Positions 57,717 through 64,000 of a stretch of 64,000 bases of DNA are shown here, in pieces (positions within the stretch are counted from its first letter, which is position 1; each line of letters opens with the position of its first letter). The DNA is taken from positions 1 to 64,000 of the forward strand of contig ONCE01000019.1 in assembly GCA_900316245.1 (NCBI GenBank), written 5' to 3'. Origin of the DNA: an uncultured Bacteroidales bacterium. GTDB lineage: Bacteria > Bacteroidota > Bacteroidia > Bacteroidales > UBA932. The translations under genes were made by a program, and so were the position numbers. A model generated the notes under the pieces. The model saw only the letters and a list, made by a program, of their open reading frames with translations. It did no database searches and was not told where the DNA came from.

Positions 57717-59033
57717 ATGAAAGTAAGTCATATTCAACCCGATGCACTGAATTTCAAAGTGACCATCGAGATTGCTGCGGCAGATTATGCCGAGCCGCTG
57801 AAGAAGCGCCTCAATGAATACAAGCGCAAGGCCGATATCAAAGGTTTCCGCAAAGGAATGGCCCCTATGCAGCTGATCCAGCGTATGTACGGTGACCAGG
57901 CCCTCTACGAGAGCGTGAACGGCCTGGTGGGCGAGTCCCTGGACAAGTTCATCCAGGATCAGAAAGTCCGCGTGCTGGGTGAGCCCATGCCCGCCGAGGA
58001 CCAGCCCCAGAACAGCTGGAAGGCCGGTGAGAACTTCACCTTCCACTTTGACATTGCCCAGACCCCGGAACTCAAGTTCGAGGTAGGCAAGGAAGACAAG
58101 ATCCCTTACTACGACATCAATATCACCGCCGCCGAGAAGAAAGCCGCCAAGGAAGACCTGCTCCAGCAGTACGGTTCCCTGCAGGAAGGCAAGAAGGCCG
58201 GTGAGAACGACTACATCGTAGCCGACATCGCCAACGAAGGCCACAAGGCCGAGGGCGTCTATGTGTCCATCTCCCACGTGGATGAGGCTGCCCGCGGCGC
58301 CTTCATCGGCAAGAAGGCCGGAGACAAGTTCGAGATCAACGTGAACGAAGCCTTCACCAACGAGACCGACCGTGCCGCCATGCTCAAAGTCCAGAAAGAG
58401 CAGCTGGCCGGCCTGAACCCTATGTTCACTTTCACCGTAGTGAACGTGAAGACTTTCGTGGCCGCCGAGGAAAACCAGGAGACCTACGACAAGATCTTCG
58501 GTGAGGGCAAGGTAACCACTCCCGAGCAGTTCGAGGAGAAAGTGACCGAGAGAATCAAGGCCTCCCACGAGCAGGAAGCCAACTACCGCTTTGGCGCCGA
58601 TGTCCGCAAATTCTTTGTGGAGAAGGCCGCCCTGGAGCTCCCCGAGGACTTCCTCAAGCGCTGGCTCATCTACGCCAACGAGGGCAAGTTCACCGCCGAG
58701 CAGGTAGAGAAGGAGTTCCCCGGATTCCTGGAGGACTTCAAGTGGCAGCTCGTCCGTGGCTACCTGATGCAGAAGTTCGGCCTTAAGGTAACCAAGGAAG
58801 ACCTCCAGGCTGCCGCCGAGAGCTTCGTGGCTTACCAGTACGCCATGTACGGTATGGGCAACGTTCCGGAGAACATCATCAAGAGCTCTGCCGAGAACGT
58901 GCTCCAGGACCAGAACCAGCTCCGCCGCCTGGAAGAGCAGTGCGAAGACAACATCACCATTGCCAAGGTCCGCGAAGAGGTCACCCTCCAGACCAAGAAA
59001 ATCTCTCAGGATAAATTTAGAGAGCTTAAATAA
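57717..59033 (+). CDS. tig: trigger factor
   Basis: Ribosome-bound chaperone with peptidyl-prolyl isomerase fold. 438 residues: N-terminal ribosome-binding domain with the loop KGFRKGMAPMQLIQRMYG (the family GFRxGK-type signature, here with Met after Gly), an FKBP-like domain (about 150-240), and a helical C-terminal domain. Followed by clpP and clpX, a conserved neighbourhood in many bacteria. Confidence 0.92.
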   Translation: MKVSHIQPDALNFKVTIEIAAADYAEPLKKRLNEYKRKADIKGFRKGMAPMQLIQRMYGDQALYESVNGLVGESLDKFIQDQKVRVLGEPMPAEDQPQNSWKAGENFTFHFDIAQTPELKFEVGKEDKIPYYDINITAAEKKAAKEDLLQQYGSLQEGKKAGENDYIVADIANEGHKAEGVYVSISHVDEAARGAFIGKKAGDKFEINVNEAFTNETDRAAMLKVQKEQLAGLNPMFTFTVVNVKTFVAAEENQETYDKIFGEGKVTTPEQFEEKVTERIKASHEQEANYRFGADVRKFFVEKAALELPEDFLKRWLIYANEGKFTAEQVEKEFPGFLEDFKWQLVRGYLMQKFGLKVTKEDLQAAAESFVAYQYAMYGMGNVPENIIKSSAENVLQDQNQLRRLEEQCEDNITIAKVREEVTLQTKKISQDKFRELK

Positions 59034-59035
59034 AC

Positions 59036-59063
59036 GTCATGCCCGGCTCTGACCGGGCATCTC
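59036..59063 (+). repeat. REP-like palindrome immediately before clpP
   Basis: GTCATGCCCGG, loop CTCTGA, CCGGGCATCTC. It occupies nearly the whole tig-clpP gap and ends 6 nt before the clpP ATG, where a ribosome-binding site would be. Confidence 0.78.
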
Positions 59064-59069
59064 ATTCTT

Positions 59070-59738
59070 ATGAAAGATTTTGACAAGTTTGCAGTGAAGG
59101 GCCGTGGGATTAGTTCTACGACCCTTTCCCGTTATACCAGCGTGTATGACGGATACATCAACCCCACCATCACCGAGGAACGTAAACTCAACGTAGCCCA
59201 GATGGATGTGTTCTCCCGTCTGATGATGGACCGCATCATCTTCCTGGGTGTTCCCATCGACGATGACGTGGCCAACATCATCCAGGCCCAGTTGCTCTTC
59301 CTGGCATCGCAGGATCCGCACGCAGACATTACTATGTACCTGAACACCCCTGGCGGCCAGGTGCACAGTGGCCTGGGCATCTACGACACCATGCAGTTGG
59401 TGCAGCCGGACGTGGCCACCGTGTGCACGGGTATGGCCGCCTCTATGGGCGCCGTGCTGCTCTGCGCCGGCGAGAAAGGCAAGCGCAGCGCGCTGCCTCA
59501 TTCCCGCGTGCTCATCCACCAGCCGCTGGGCGGTGCCCAGGGCCAGGCTACGGAGATTCTCATAGCCGCCAAGGAAATTGAGAAGACCCGTACGGAACTC
59601 TTCAATATCATAGCCGAGCACTCCGGCCAGCCCTACAAGAAAGTAGCGGCCGACGGCGAGCGCGACTATTGGATGAGCGCCGAAGAAGCCAAGGCCTACG
59701 GTATGGTGGACGAAATCCTCCGGAAAAGAGCAAAATAA
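59070..59738 (+). CDS. clpP: ATP-dependent Clp protease proteolytic subunit
   Basis: 222 residues, serine protease of the ClpXP machine. Triad by alignment: Ser125 in [11 protein letters not shown], His150 in [10 protein letters not shown] and Asp195 in AADGERDYW. The N-terminal 30 residues are longer than in E. coli but typical for Bacteroidetes. The stop overlaps the clpX ATG (TAATG), so the two are coupled. A palindromic repeat lies at its start. Confidence 0.94.
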   Translation: MKDFDKFAVKGRGISSTTLSRYTSVYDGYINPTITEERKLNVAQMDVFSRLMMDRIIFLGVPIDDDVANIIQAQLLFLASQDPHADITMYLNTPGGQVHSGLGIYDTMQLVQPDVATVCTGMAASMGAVLLCAGEKGKRSALPHSRVLIHQPLGGAQGQATEILIAAKEIEKTRTELFNIIAEHSGQPYKKVAADGERDYWMSAEEAKAYGMVDEILRKRAK

Positions 59739-60982
59739 TGGCTAAGAAAACAGACAACCGGCACTGCCTCTTTTGCGGACGCAGTGATGCCGAGGTGCCC
59801 TTCCTCCTGCAGGGCATGGACGGCTACATCTGCCCGGACTGCGTCAAGCTGGCCTCGGAATACCTCGATGAGATGGCCGGTCAGGCCGGCCATGACGGAA
59901 AGAAGAAGGGAAAGAAAGACGTCATGCCCGACTTTGATCGGGCATCTTGCCCCAAGCCGGCCGAGATTAAGGCCTATCTGGACCAGTACGTGATAGGGCA
60001 GGACCGGGCCAAGAAAGTGTTGGCCGTTGCCGTGTACAACCACTACAAGCGCGTGCAGCACAACCTGGTGGACAAGGCCGATGATGGCGTGGAACTGGAG
60101 AAGAGCAACATCCTGCTGGTGGGTCCTACCGGCACGGGCAAGACCCTGCTGGCCCGCACCATCGCCAAGCTCCTGGACGTACCTTTTACCATAGTGGATG
60201 CCACCGTCCTCACGGAGGCCGGCTACGTGGGAGAAGATGTGGAGAGCATCCTCACCCGTCTGCTCCAGGAGGCCGACTTTGACCTGGTGAAGGCCGAAAG
60301 GGGCATCGTGTTCATCGACGAGATTGACAAGATTGCCCGTAAGAGCGACAACCCCTCCATCACCCGGGACGTGTCCGGCGAAGGCGTGCAGCAGGCCCTG
60401 CTGAAGCTGCTGGAAGGCTCCATCGTGAACGTTCCGCCCAAGGGCGGCCGCAAGCACCCGGAGCAGGAGTTCATCCACGTGAATACGCAGAATATCCTTT
60501 TCATCTGCGGCGGTGCCTTCGAGGGCATCGAGCGCCACATCGCATTGAGGAAGAACACCCAGATCATTGGCTTTGGCGCAGAAGAAAAGCAGCGCATAGC
60601 CAAGGACAACCTGCTGGAATATGTAGACGCTATGGACCTCAGGTCCTTCGGCCTGATTCCTGAGATTGTGGGCCGATTGCCGGTCATCACCTACCTGGAT
60701 CAGCTGGATCGGGATTCCCTCAAACGGATTCTTACGGAGCCCAAGAACGCCCTCATACGCCAGTATGAGAAGATGTTCGAACTGGACGGCATCAAACTGG
60801 AGGTAGAGCCGGAGGCCCTGGACTTAATAGTAGACACCTCCCTCCGAAACAAACTGGGTGCCCGCGGACTTCGCAGCATCTGCGAGCGAGTGATGGCCGA
60901 TGCTATGTTTGAGGCACCATCGGCCCGAAAGAAAACTTTCAAGCTCACGGCGGAATACGTGAAGGGGCGCTTGGTGGATTAA
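59738..60982 (+). CDS. clpX: Clp protease ATPase subunit ClpX with a repeat-derived linker
   Basis: 414 residues, AAA+ unfoldase. Zinc-binding domain Cys10, Cys13, Cys32, Cys35; Walker [12 protein letters not shown]; Walker [13 protein letters not shown]; pore loop GYVGEDVES; substrate RKH-type loop GRKHPEQEF; sensor-2 region GARGLRSI. The linker between the zinc domain and AAA+ (residues about 45-70) is encoded by two inverted REP-like palindromes (59870-59898 and 59921-59946) joined by a Lys-rich stretch. ATG overlaps the clpP stop. Confidence 0.94.
   Translation: MAKKTDNRHCLFCGRSDAEVPFLLQGMDGYICPDCVKLASEYLDEMAGQAGHDGKKKGKKDVMPDFDRASCPKPAEIKAYLDQYVIGQDRAKKVLAVAVYNHYKRVQHNLVDKADDGVELEKSNILLVGPTGTGKTLLARTIAKLLDVPFTIVDATVLTEAGYVGEDVESILTRLLQEADFDLVKAERGIVFIDEIDKIARKSDNPSITRDVSGEGVQQALLKLLEGSIVNVPPKGGRKHPEQEFIHVNTQNILFICGGAFEGIERHIALRKNTQIIGFGAEEKQRIAKDNLLEYVDAMDLRSFGLIPEIVGRLPVITYLDQLDRDSLKRILTEPKNALIRQYEKMFELDGIKLEVEPEALDLIVDTSLRNKLGARGLRSICERVMADAMFEAPSARKKTFKLTAEYVKGRLVD
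59870..59946. repeat. pair of inverted REP-like palindromes inside clpX
   Basis: 59870-59898 reads GAGATGGCCGG...CCGGCCATGACGG and 59921-59946 reads GTCATGCCCGA...TCGGGCATCT, in opposite orientation with a 22-bp spacer (a BIME-like arrangement). Both are translated in frame in the clpX linker. Confidence 0.8.
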
Positions 60983-60993
60983 ATTATTCTTTG

Positions 60994-61001
60994 TATCTTT
61001 G
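60994..61001 (+). promoter_or_regulatory. -7 box for rplY
   Basis: TATCTTTG, 12 bp after the clpX stop, giving an unusually long leader of about 80 nt before rplY. Confidence 0.6.
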
Positions 61002-61009
61002 CGGGCTTT

Positions 61010-61059
61010 AAAAAGGCAGCGAGCCTTTTTGGTGCAATGGGGTGCTTGAAAGAAAGCAC
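61010..61059 (+). promoter_or_regulatory. structured leader of rplY
   Basis: Two hairpins in the 5' leader: AAAAAGGC/GCCTTTTT (61010-61030, T-run on its 3' arm) and GTGCTT/AAGCAC (61042-61058). May be an attenuator or a ribosomal-protein autoregulatory site; there is no direct evidence. Confidence 0.35.
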
Positions 61060-61087
61060 TGAGTAACACATTTTAATTTAACAAACA

Positions 61088-61681
61088 ATGAAGCATTTTG
61101 CGCTTAAGGGCGAAATTCGCCAAAAGGGTAACAAGGCCGTTCTCAAGGCCTTCCGTGCCCAGGGTCTGGTTCCCTGCAACCTCTATGGTCAGGGTGTAGA
61201 CAACATCCTTTTCACCGTTAACGAGAAAGAGCTCAAGGGTCTTACCCATACTCCCGCTTCCTACATCGTAGACCTGGAACTGGGTGGCAAAACCTACACC
61301 GCCGTTGCTCACGAGTATCAGTGGCACCCGGTAGACGACAACTGCCTCCACGTAGACTTCCTGGCCGTGAACGAGAAGAAGCCCATCGTTATCTCCGTTC
61401 CGCTCAACATCACCGGTCACCCCAAGGGTGTGCAGGCTGGTGGTAAGTTTGTTCAGAGCGCCCGCGCCCTCAAGGTCTGCGGTCTTATGAAGAACCTCCC
61501 GGATCAGCTGGACGTGGATGTGACTCCCCTGGAGCTGGACAAGCGTATGGTAGCCGGCGACCTCAAGTTCGAAGGTCTCCAGATTGTCTCCGACAAGAAC
61601 ACCATCATCTGCTCCGTCAAGACCACCCGTGCCATGCAGCAGGCCGCTCAGGAGGCTGCAAAGTCCGGTGCCGCTGAGTAA
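61088..61681 (+). CDS. rplY: 50S ribosomal protein L25 (long, CTC/TL5 type)
   Basis: 197 residues. Binds 5S rRNA through the N-terminal L25 domain (about 1-95, with NLYGQGVDNILFTVNEKEL and AVAHEYQWHPVDDNCLHVDF). It adds the C-terminal TL5/CTC beta domain (about 100-185, VPLNITGHPKGVQAGGKFVQ) and a short Ala-rich tail. Codon use suggests high expression. pth follows 2 bp later, a widespread pairing. Confidence 0.95.
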   Translation: MKHFALKGEIRQKGNKAVLKAFRAQGLVPCNLYGQGVDNILFTVNEKELKGLTHTPASYIVDLELGGKTYTAVAHEYQWHPVDDNCLHVDFLAVNEKKPIVISVPLNITGHPKGVQAGGKFVQSARALKVCGLMKNLPDQLDVDVTPLELDKRMVAGDLKFEGLQIVSDKNTIICSVKTTRAMQQAAQEAAKSGAAE

Positions 61682-61683
61682 TA

Positions 61684-62289
61684 ATGGGTGCTACCTACCT
61701 GGTTGTTGGACTGGGAAACATTGGCCCCGAATACGCCAATACCCGTCACAACATGGGATTTATGATATTGGATGCCTGGGCTCAGGCATCCAATGTCCTT
61801 TTCAAGACGGACCGCTACGGAGACGTGGCCGAAGTGTCTTGGAAGGGCCGCTGGTTTGTGCTACTCAAACCGTCCACTTATATGAACCTTTCCGGCAAGG
61901 CGGTGCGGTACTGGATGCAGACGTTGAACCTGCCGCTGGAGAACCTGGTGGTCATTTCGGACGACCTTAACCTCCCGTTCGGGACTTTGAGGATGCGCGC
62001 CAATGGCTCCTCCGGAGGGCACAACGGCCTGGAGAACATTGCCGAAATGCTGGAGTCCGAGCAGTGGGCCCGCATCCGCGTGGGCATAGGCAACGACTTC
62101 TCCCGCGGGGGCCAGATAGACTTTGTGCTGGGAGAACTCTCCGAAGAAGACAGGGCCGTGGTGCCGGAGCTCACGGACAAGATCATCCGCGGGATGAAGG
62201 ACTTCGCCACCCTCGGCGTCCAGCGAGCGATGAACACCGTGAACGCCAAACCGGCCCCGAAAACGCCGACAGAAGCACCTGAAAGTTAA
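61684..62289 (+). CDS. pth: peptidyl-tRNA hydrolase
   Basis: Releases tRNA from stalled peptidyl-tRNA. 201 residues: GLGNIGPEYANTRHNMGF with the catalytic His, PSTYMNLSGKAV with the substrate-binding Asn, SDDLNLPFG with catalytic Asp, and GSSGGHNGLENI. The tail (PAPKTPTEAPES) is a short low-complexity extension. Confidence 0.95.
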   Translation: MGATYLVVGLGNIGPEYANTRHNMGFMILDAWAQASNVLFKTDRYGDVAEVSWKGRWFVLLKPSTYMNLSGKAVRYWMQTLNLPLENLVVISDDLNLPFGTLRMRANGSSGGHNGLENIAEMLESEQWARIRVGIGNDFSRGGQIDFVLGELSEEDRAVVPELTDKIIRGMKDFATLGVQRAMNTVNAKPAPKTPTEAPES

Positions 62290-62328
62290 TTTTTTCTGAA
62301 ATTTGTTTTGGTTTTTTGTTTTTTTTAG

Positions 62329-62336
62329 TATCTTGC
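62329..62336 (+). promoter_or_regulatory. -7-like box for the Hc1-like gene
   Basis: TATCTTGC, a near match to TAnnTTTG, preceded by long T-rich runs and 44 nt before the ATG. Confidence 0.4.
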
Positions 62337-62380
62337 AGTGCGATTGCAAAACATCATTAAACCAATAAAAATTAACTATT

Positions 62381-62554
62381 ATGAAGACTCTTGTTGAAAA
62401 CATCAAGGCCGCGTTCTCTGAGTTCGAGAAGAACGCCGAAGCACAGGTAGTAAAGGGTAACAAAGCCGCCGGCGCCCGCGCCCGTAAGGCTGCTCTGGCC
62501 CTGATGAAGGACCTCAAGGAATTCCGTAAAGCCTCCATCGAAGCTGCTAAATAA
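62381..62554 (+). CDS. histone H1/Hc1-like small basic protein
   Basis: 57 residues starting MKTLVENIKAAFSEFEKNAE and ending in Lys/Arg/Ala-rich sequence (KGNKAAGARARKAALALMKD). It closely resembles the small Bacteroidetes proteins annotated as histone H1 or Hc1-like, so nucleoid binding is likely. The reading frame is short but has its own promoter-like box and a terminator directly after it, and codon use is that of a highly expressed gene. Confidence 0.85.
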   Translation: MKTLVENIKAAFSEFEKNAEAQVVKGNKAAGARARKAALALMKDLKEFRKASIEAAK

Positions 62555-62576
62555 GGAATTTCTTCAAAAAAATTTA

Positions 62577-62615
62577 AAAACGTTGCAAATTTTTATAAAT
62601 TTCTGCAACGTTTTC
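62577..62615 (+). terminator. terminator of the Hc1-like gene
   Basis: AAAACGTTGCA and TGCAACGTTTT arms around an A/T-rich loop, followed by T-rich sequence. Confidence 0.85.
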
Positions 62616-62728
62616 TTTTTTTCTGCATCTTTATTATAGGTTTAGGTTTTAGTACACGTCAAGAAGCCGGAGTTAGAAGCAATTCTGACCCGGTTTTTTG
62701 CATATATATATACCCGGCTCCGACCGTC

Positions 62729-62756
62729 GTCATGGCCGACCCCGATCGGCCATCTC
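62729..62756. repeat. REP-like palindrome abutting repeat copy 2
   Basis: GTCATGGCCGA...TCGGCCATCTC, almost the same as 48058-48087. It touches the end of repeat copy 2 just as another palindrome touches the end of copy 1. Confidence 0.75.
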
Positions 62757-62761
62757 CCACC

Positions 62762-63452
62762 CCAGAGCGCCGTAGACGTGCCATTTCTTGTACCGCCTAC
62801 TGCGTTTTGGGTACCTTTTCGCGGTAGATGGGACACTTTCCGGCACGTCTACCGCACCTGGCCGTTAAGTCAGAAGAAGCGCGGGAGACAGTGCAACGCC
62901 CAGAAAAGCTTTGGGTGCGGTGCAAGAGCCTGTGCCAGCGGTTACGCCTCGTTTGCCTGTGGGCAAACGCCGCGCCCTTTTTTTAACCTACACCCAAACA
63001 GAGTTGCCAATGGCAACGTTCGTCACATGCCCTTAGGTTCAAAGGTTGGCACACATTTTATTCGGGGGTCGGGTGCCGGGCCTACGGCCCAGAAAGGAAA
63101 ATACCGTGAGTTGGGACTTTGACCGTTGGCAGTTATGTCAGTGGTTATGTGCTAGTTAATCACCTGTACCCACTGCTAGCACAGGGCGGTTCATATGTCT
63201 ATTCTGTTGATTTAGTGTGCGTTAAGCGCCAGCGGCTCTACCCGCTTCCTCTGCCTGAAAGTGGGCAACGGGCAACCCCTGCATGGGCCCTTTAATGGAG
63301 CCCGTGCAGGGGTTGTTCCGTAGCAGCCGGATATCGTATATTCCGGCTGCGGTGCCTTCCGTTCCCCAACCTTTCCACTTCAGCGGGCAACAGACGAAGT
63401 CTGTAGCCGCCGAGCCTCGTTCCCGAGGCGGCGGTGCCCGTATGACCGCCTT
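62762..63452 (-). repeat. long structured non-coding repeat, copy 2 (inverted)
   Basis: Read on the minus strand this aligns almost throughout with 47061-47884, lacking only the REP-like block inside copy 1. The tetraloop hairpin is present at 63414-63429 with loop GGAA instead of GTAA; the GTTTGCC/GGCAAAC stem keeps both arms while its loop differs. Short open frames exist but are not shared between the copies over their length. Together with the following bases it fills most of the gene-free stretch 62555-63688. Confidence 0.8.
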
Positions 63453-63486
63453 GACAAAATATCGGTCTCTGGCAGTACTTTTGCTG

Positions 63487-63590
63487 TCGAGGCGGCAACG
63501 AAATCAAGGGAATCGACCCATTTCATTGCCGCCTCGGCAATAGAATCCCTCCCAGAATACATTCTGACTGTCGAGGCGGCAGTGCCAGAA
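63487..63590. repeat. CGAGGCGGCA palindromes beyond repeat copy 2
   Basis: Three occurrences of GAGGCGGCA or its complement, two arranged as a hairpin (GAGGCGGCAACGAAAT with ATTTCATTGCCGCCTC, 63490-63535). No reading frame of interest. Confidence 0.5.
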
Positions 63591-63613
63591 ATCTTCTTTC
63601 GCGCTTCGGACGG

Positions 63614-63671
63614 GAGATCCCGGGTCAAGCCCGGGATGAGGGGAGAGATGGCCGATCAGGTCGGCCATGAC
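63614..63671. repeat. two REP-like palindromes downstream of xerD
   Basis: 63614-63640 (GAGATCCCGGG...CCCGGGATGAG) and 63645-63671 (GAGATGGCCGA...TCGGCCATGAC), the same two types in the same order as near ftsE; they follow the xerD stop on the minus strand. Confidence 0.75.
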
Positions 63672-63688
63672 GGGTGGAAGGGTAGGGG

Positions 63689-64000
63689 TTACTTGCGGGG
63701 GTGGTGAGCCAGGACGGAGCGGTGCCAGGTGGCGGTGTCTATGTGGGTGTAGATTTCGGTGGTGAGGATGGATTCGTGGCCCAGCATTTCCTGGACAATG
63801 CGGAGGTCGGCGCCGTTTTCGATGAGGTGCGTGGCGAAGGAGTGGCGGAAGGTGTGGGGAGAGATTTCCTTCTGGATGCCGGCGGCCATAGCCTGGTCCT
63901 TCACTAGTTTGAAAAGGGAAACCCGGCTCAGGGGCTTTCCAAAGCGGTTCAGGAAAAGATAGTCTTCATAGCGCCGTTCGGAAGGGGAGGGCCGATCCTC
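63689..64000 (-). CDS. xerD: tyrosine recombinase XerD, C-terminal part (runs off the window)
   Basis: 103 codons are visible, open to the window end. The catalytic region has HTFRHSFATHLIENGADLRI (HxxR), MLGHESILTTEIYTH (second His) and the nucleophile Tyr in EIYTHID, ending HHPRK. The sequence resembles the chromosomal XerD of Bacteroidetes, which resolves chromosome dimers at dif with XerC, more than phage or transposon integrases. The N-terminal core-binding domain lies outside the window, so the XerC alternative is not excluded. Confidence 0.82.
   Translation of the reverse strand, partial: EDRPSPSERRYEDYLFLNRFGKPLSRVSLFKLVKDQAMAAGIQKEISPHTFRHSFATHLIENGADLRIVQEMLGHESILTTEIYTHIDTATWHRSVLAHHPRK

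Noticed and set aside
63283-63543. Open frame at the outer end of repeat copy 2 and its partner at 47036-47230
   Set aside because: The predicted peptides share residues only because the DNA repeat is shared; there is no promoter, start context or protein-level conservation beyond the DNA.
63689-64000. Tyrosine recombinase next to repeats read as an integron or mobile-element integrase
   Set aside because: The visible part resembles chromosomal XerD, and no attI/attC sites or cassette genes are seen; adjacency to the repeat may be chance.

Overview
This window looks like chromosome of a GC-rich member of the Bacteroidales. Several things point there. About thirty promoter-like boxes fit the Bacteroidetes -7 consensus TAnnTTTG. 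Several genes belong to families largely confined to the phylum (DUF2795, DUF3276/PUR-alpha-like, DUF5606, DUF6340, a DUF6359-like lipoprotein, an Hc1-like mini-histone). NusB is of the long type, and there are many Cys-anchored lipoproteins. The gene content is mostly housekeeping. No phage, plasmid, insertion sequence, CRISPR array or defence island is visible.

Layout. 0-11 kb: DUF2795, folE, an acyl-CoA/AMP ligase divergent from cardiolipin synthase, a DUF6359-like lipoprotein, ffh followed by an outer-membrane-like protein and a UshA-type nucleotidase, then RNase Y. 11-15 kb (minus strand): zapB-like/zapA followed by a 6S-RNA-like gene; then an mtaD-like deaminase with two tandem purine nucleoside phosphorylases; then DUF3276. 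15-21 kb (plus): nusB-yajC-ybbR-coaE-DUF5606-rimO-DUF6340. 21-30 kb: pckA, gdhA with a receiver/ATP-grasp fusion protein, and a WYL regulator with an S9 peptidase. 30-41 kb: recG, a lactonase-like lipoprotein, rnhA-pdxA divergent from gmhA, a gapA with an internal deletion, surE-lpxB, a hydrolase, an HRDC protein and tRNA-Ala. 41-47 kb: GH89 glycosidase with a phosphohexomutase, a methyltransferase carrying in-frame palindromic repeats, and nth. 48-64 kb: ftsE, a TPR protein with an outer-membrane barrel, gyrB, a PgpH-like HD hydrolase, tig-clpP-clpX, rplY-pth, the Hc1-like gene and the end of xerD.

The unusual biology is mainly in the DNA between and within genes. (1) A roughly 0.7-0.8 kb non-coding, hairpin-rich element occurs twice in inverted orientation (47061-47884 and 62762-63452). 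One hairpin keeps a GNRA tetraloop in both copies despite a loop substitution, and a solitary end module lies at 36885-36950. (2) Several families of short REP-like palindromes with shared GTCAT/ATCTC flanks lie between genes and have also entered coding sequence in frame, in clpX and in a methyltransferase. (3) The 7-mer GGCCGAT/ATCGGCC occurs about ninety times by eye, some seven-fold above a base-composition expectation, and often forces rare Ser, Arg or Asp codons. (4) At least nine genes have the -7 box only 4-8 nt before the start codon, implying leaderless mRNAs. Five divergent pairs have their -7 boxes offset by 19-22 bp.

Gene-level points worth checking are the gapA lacking about 33 residues (S-loop and phosphate site), the Asn-to-Asp difference between the tandem nucleoside phosphorylases, and the receiver/ATP-grasp protein encoded with gdhA. 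All counts and alignments were made by eye without database searches.
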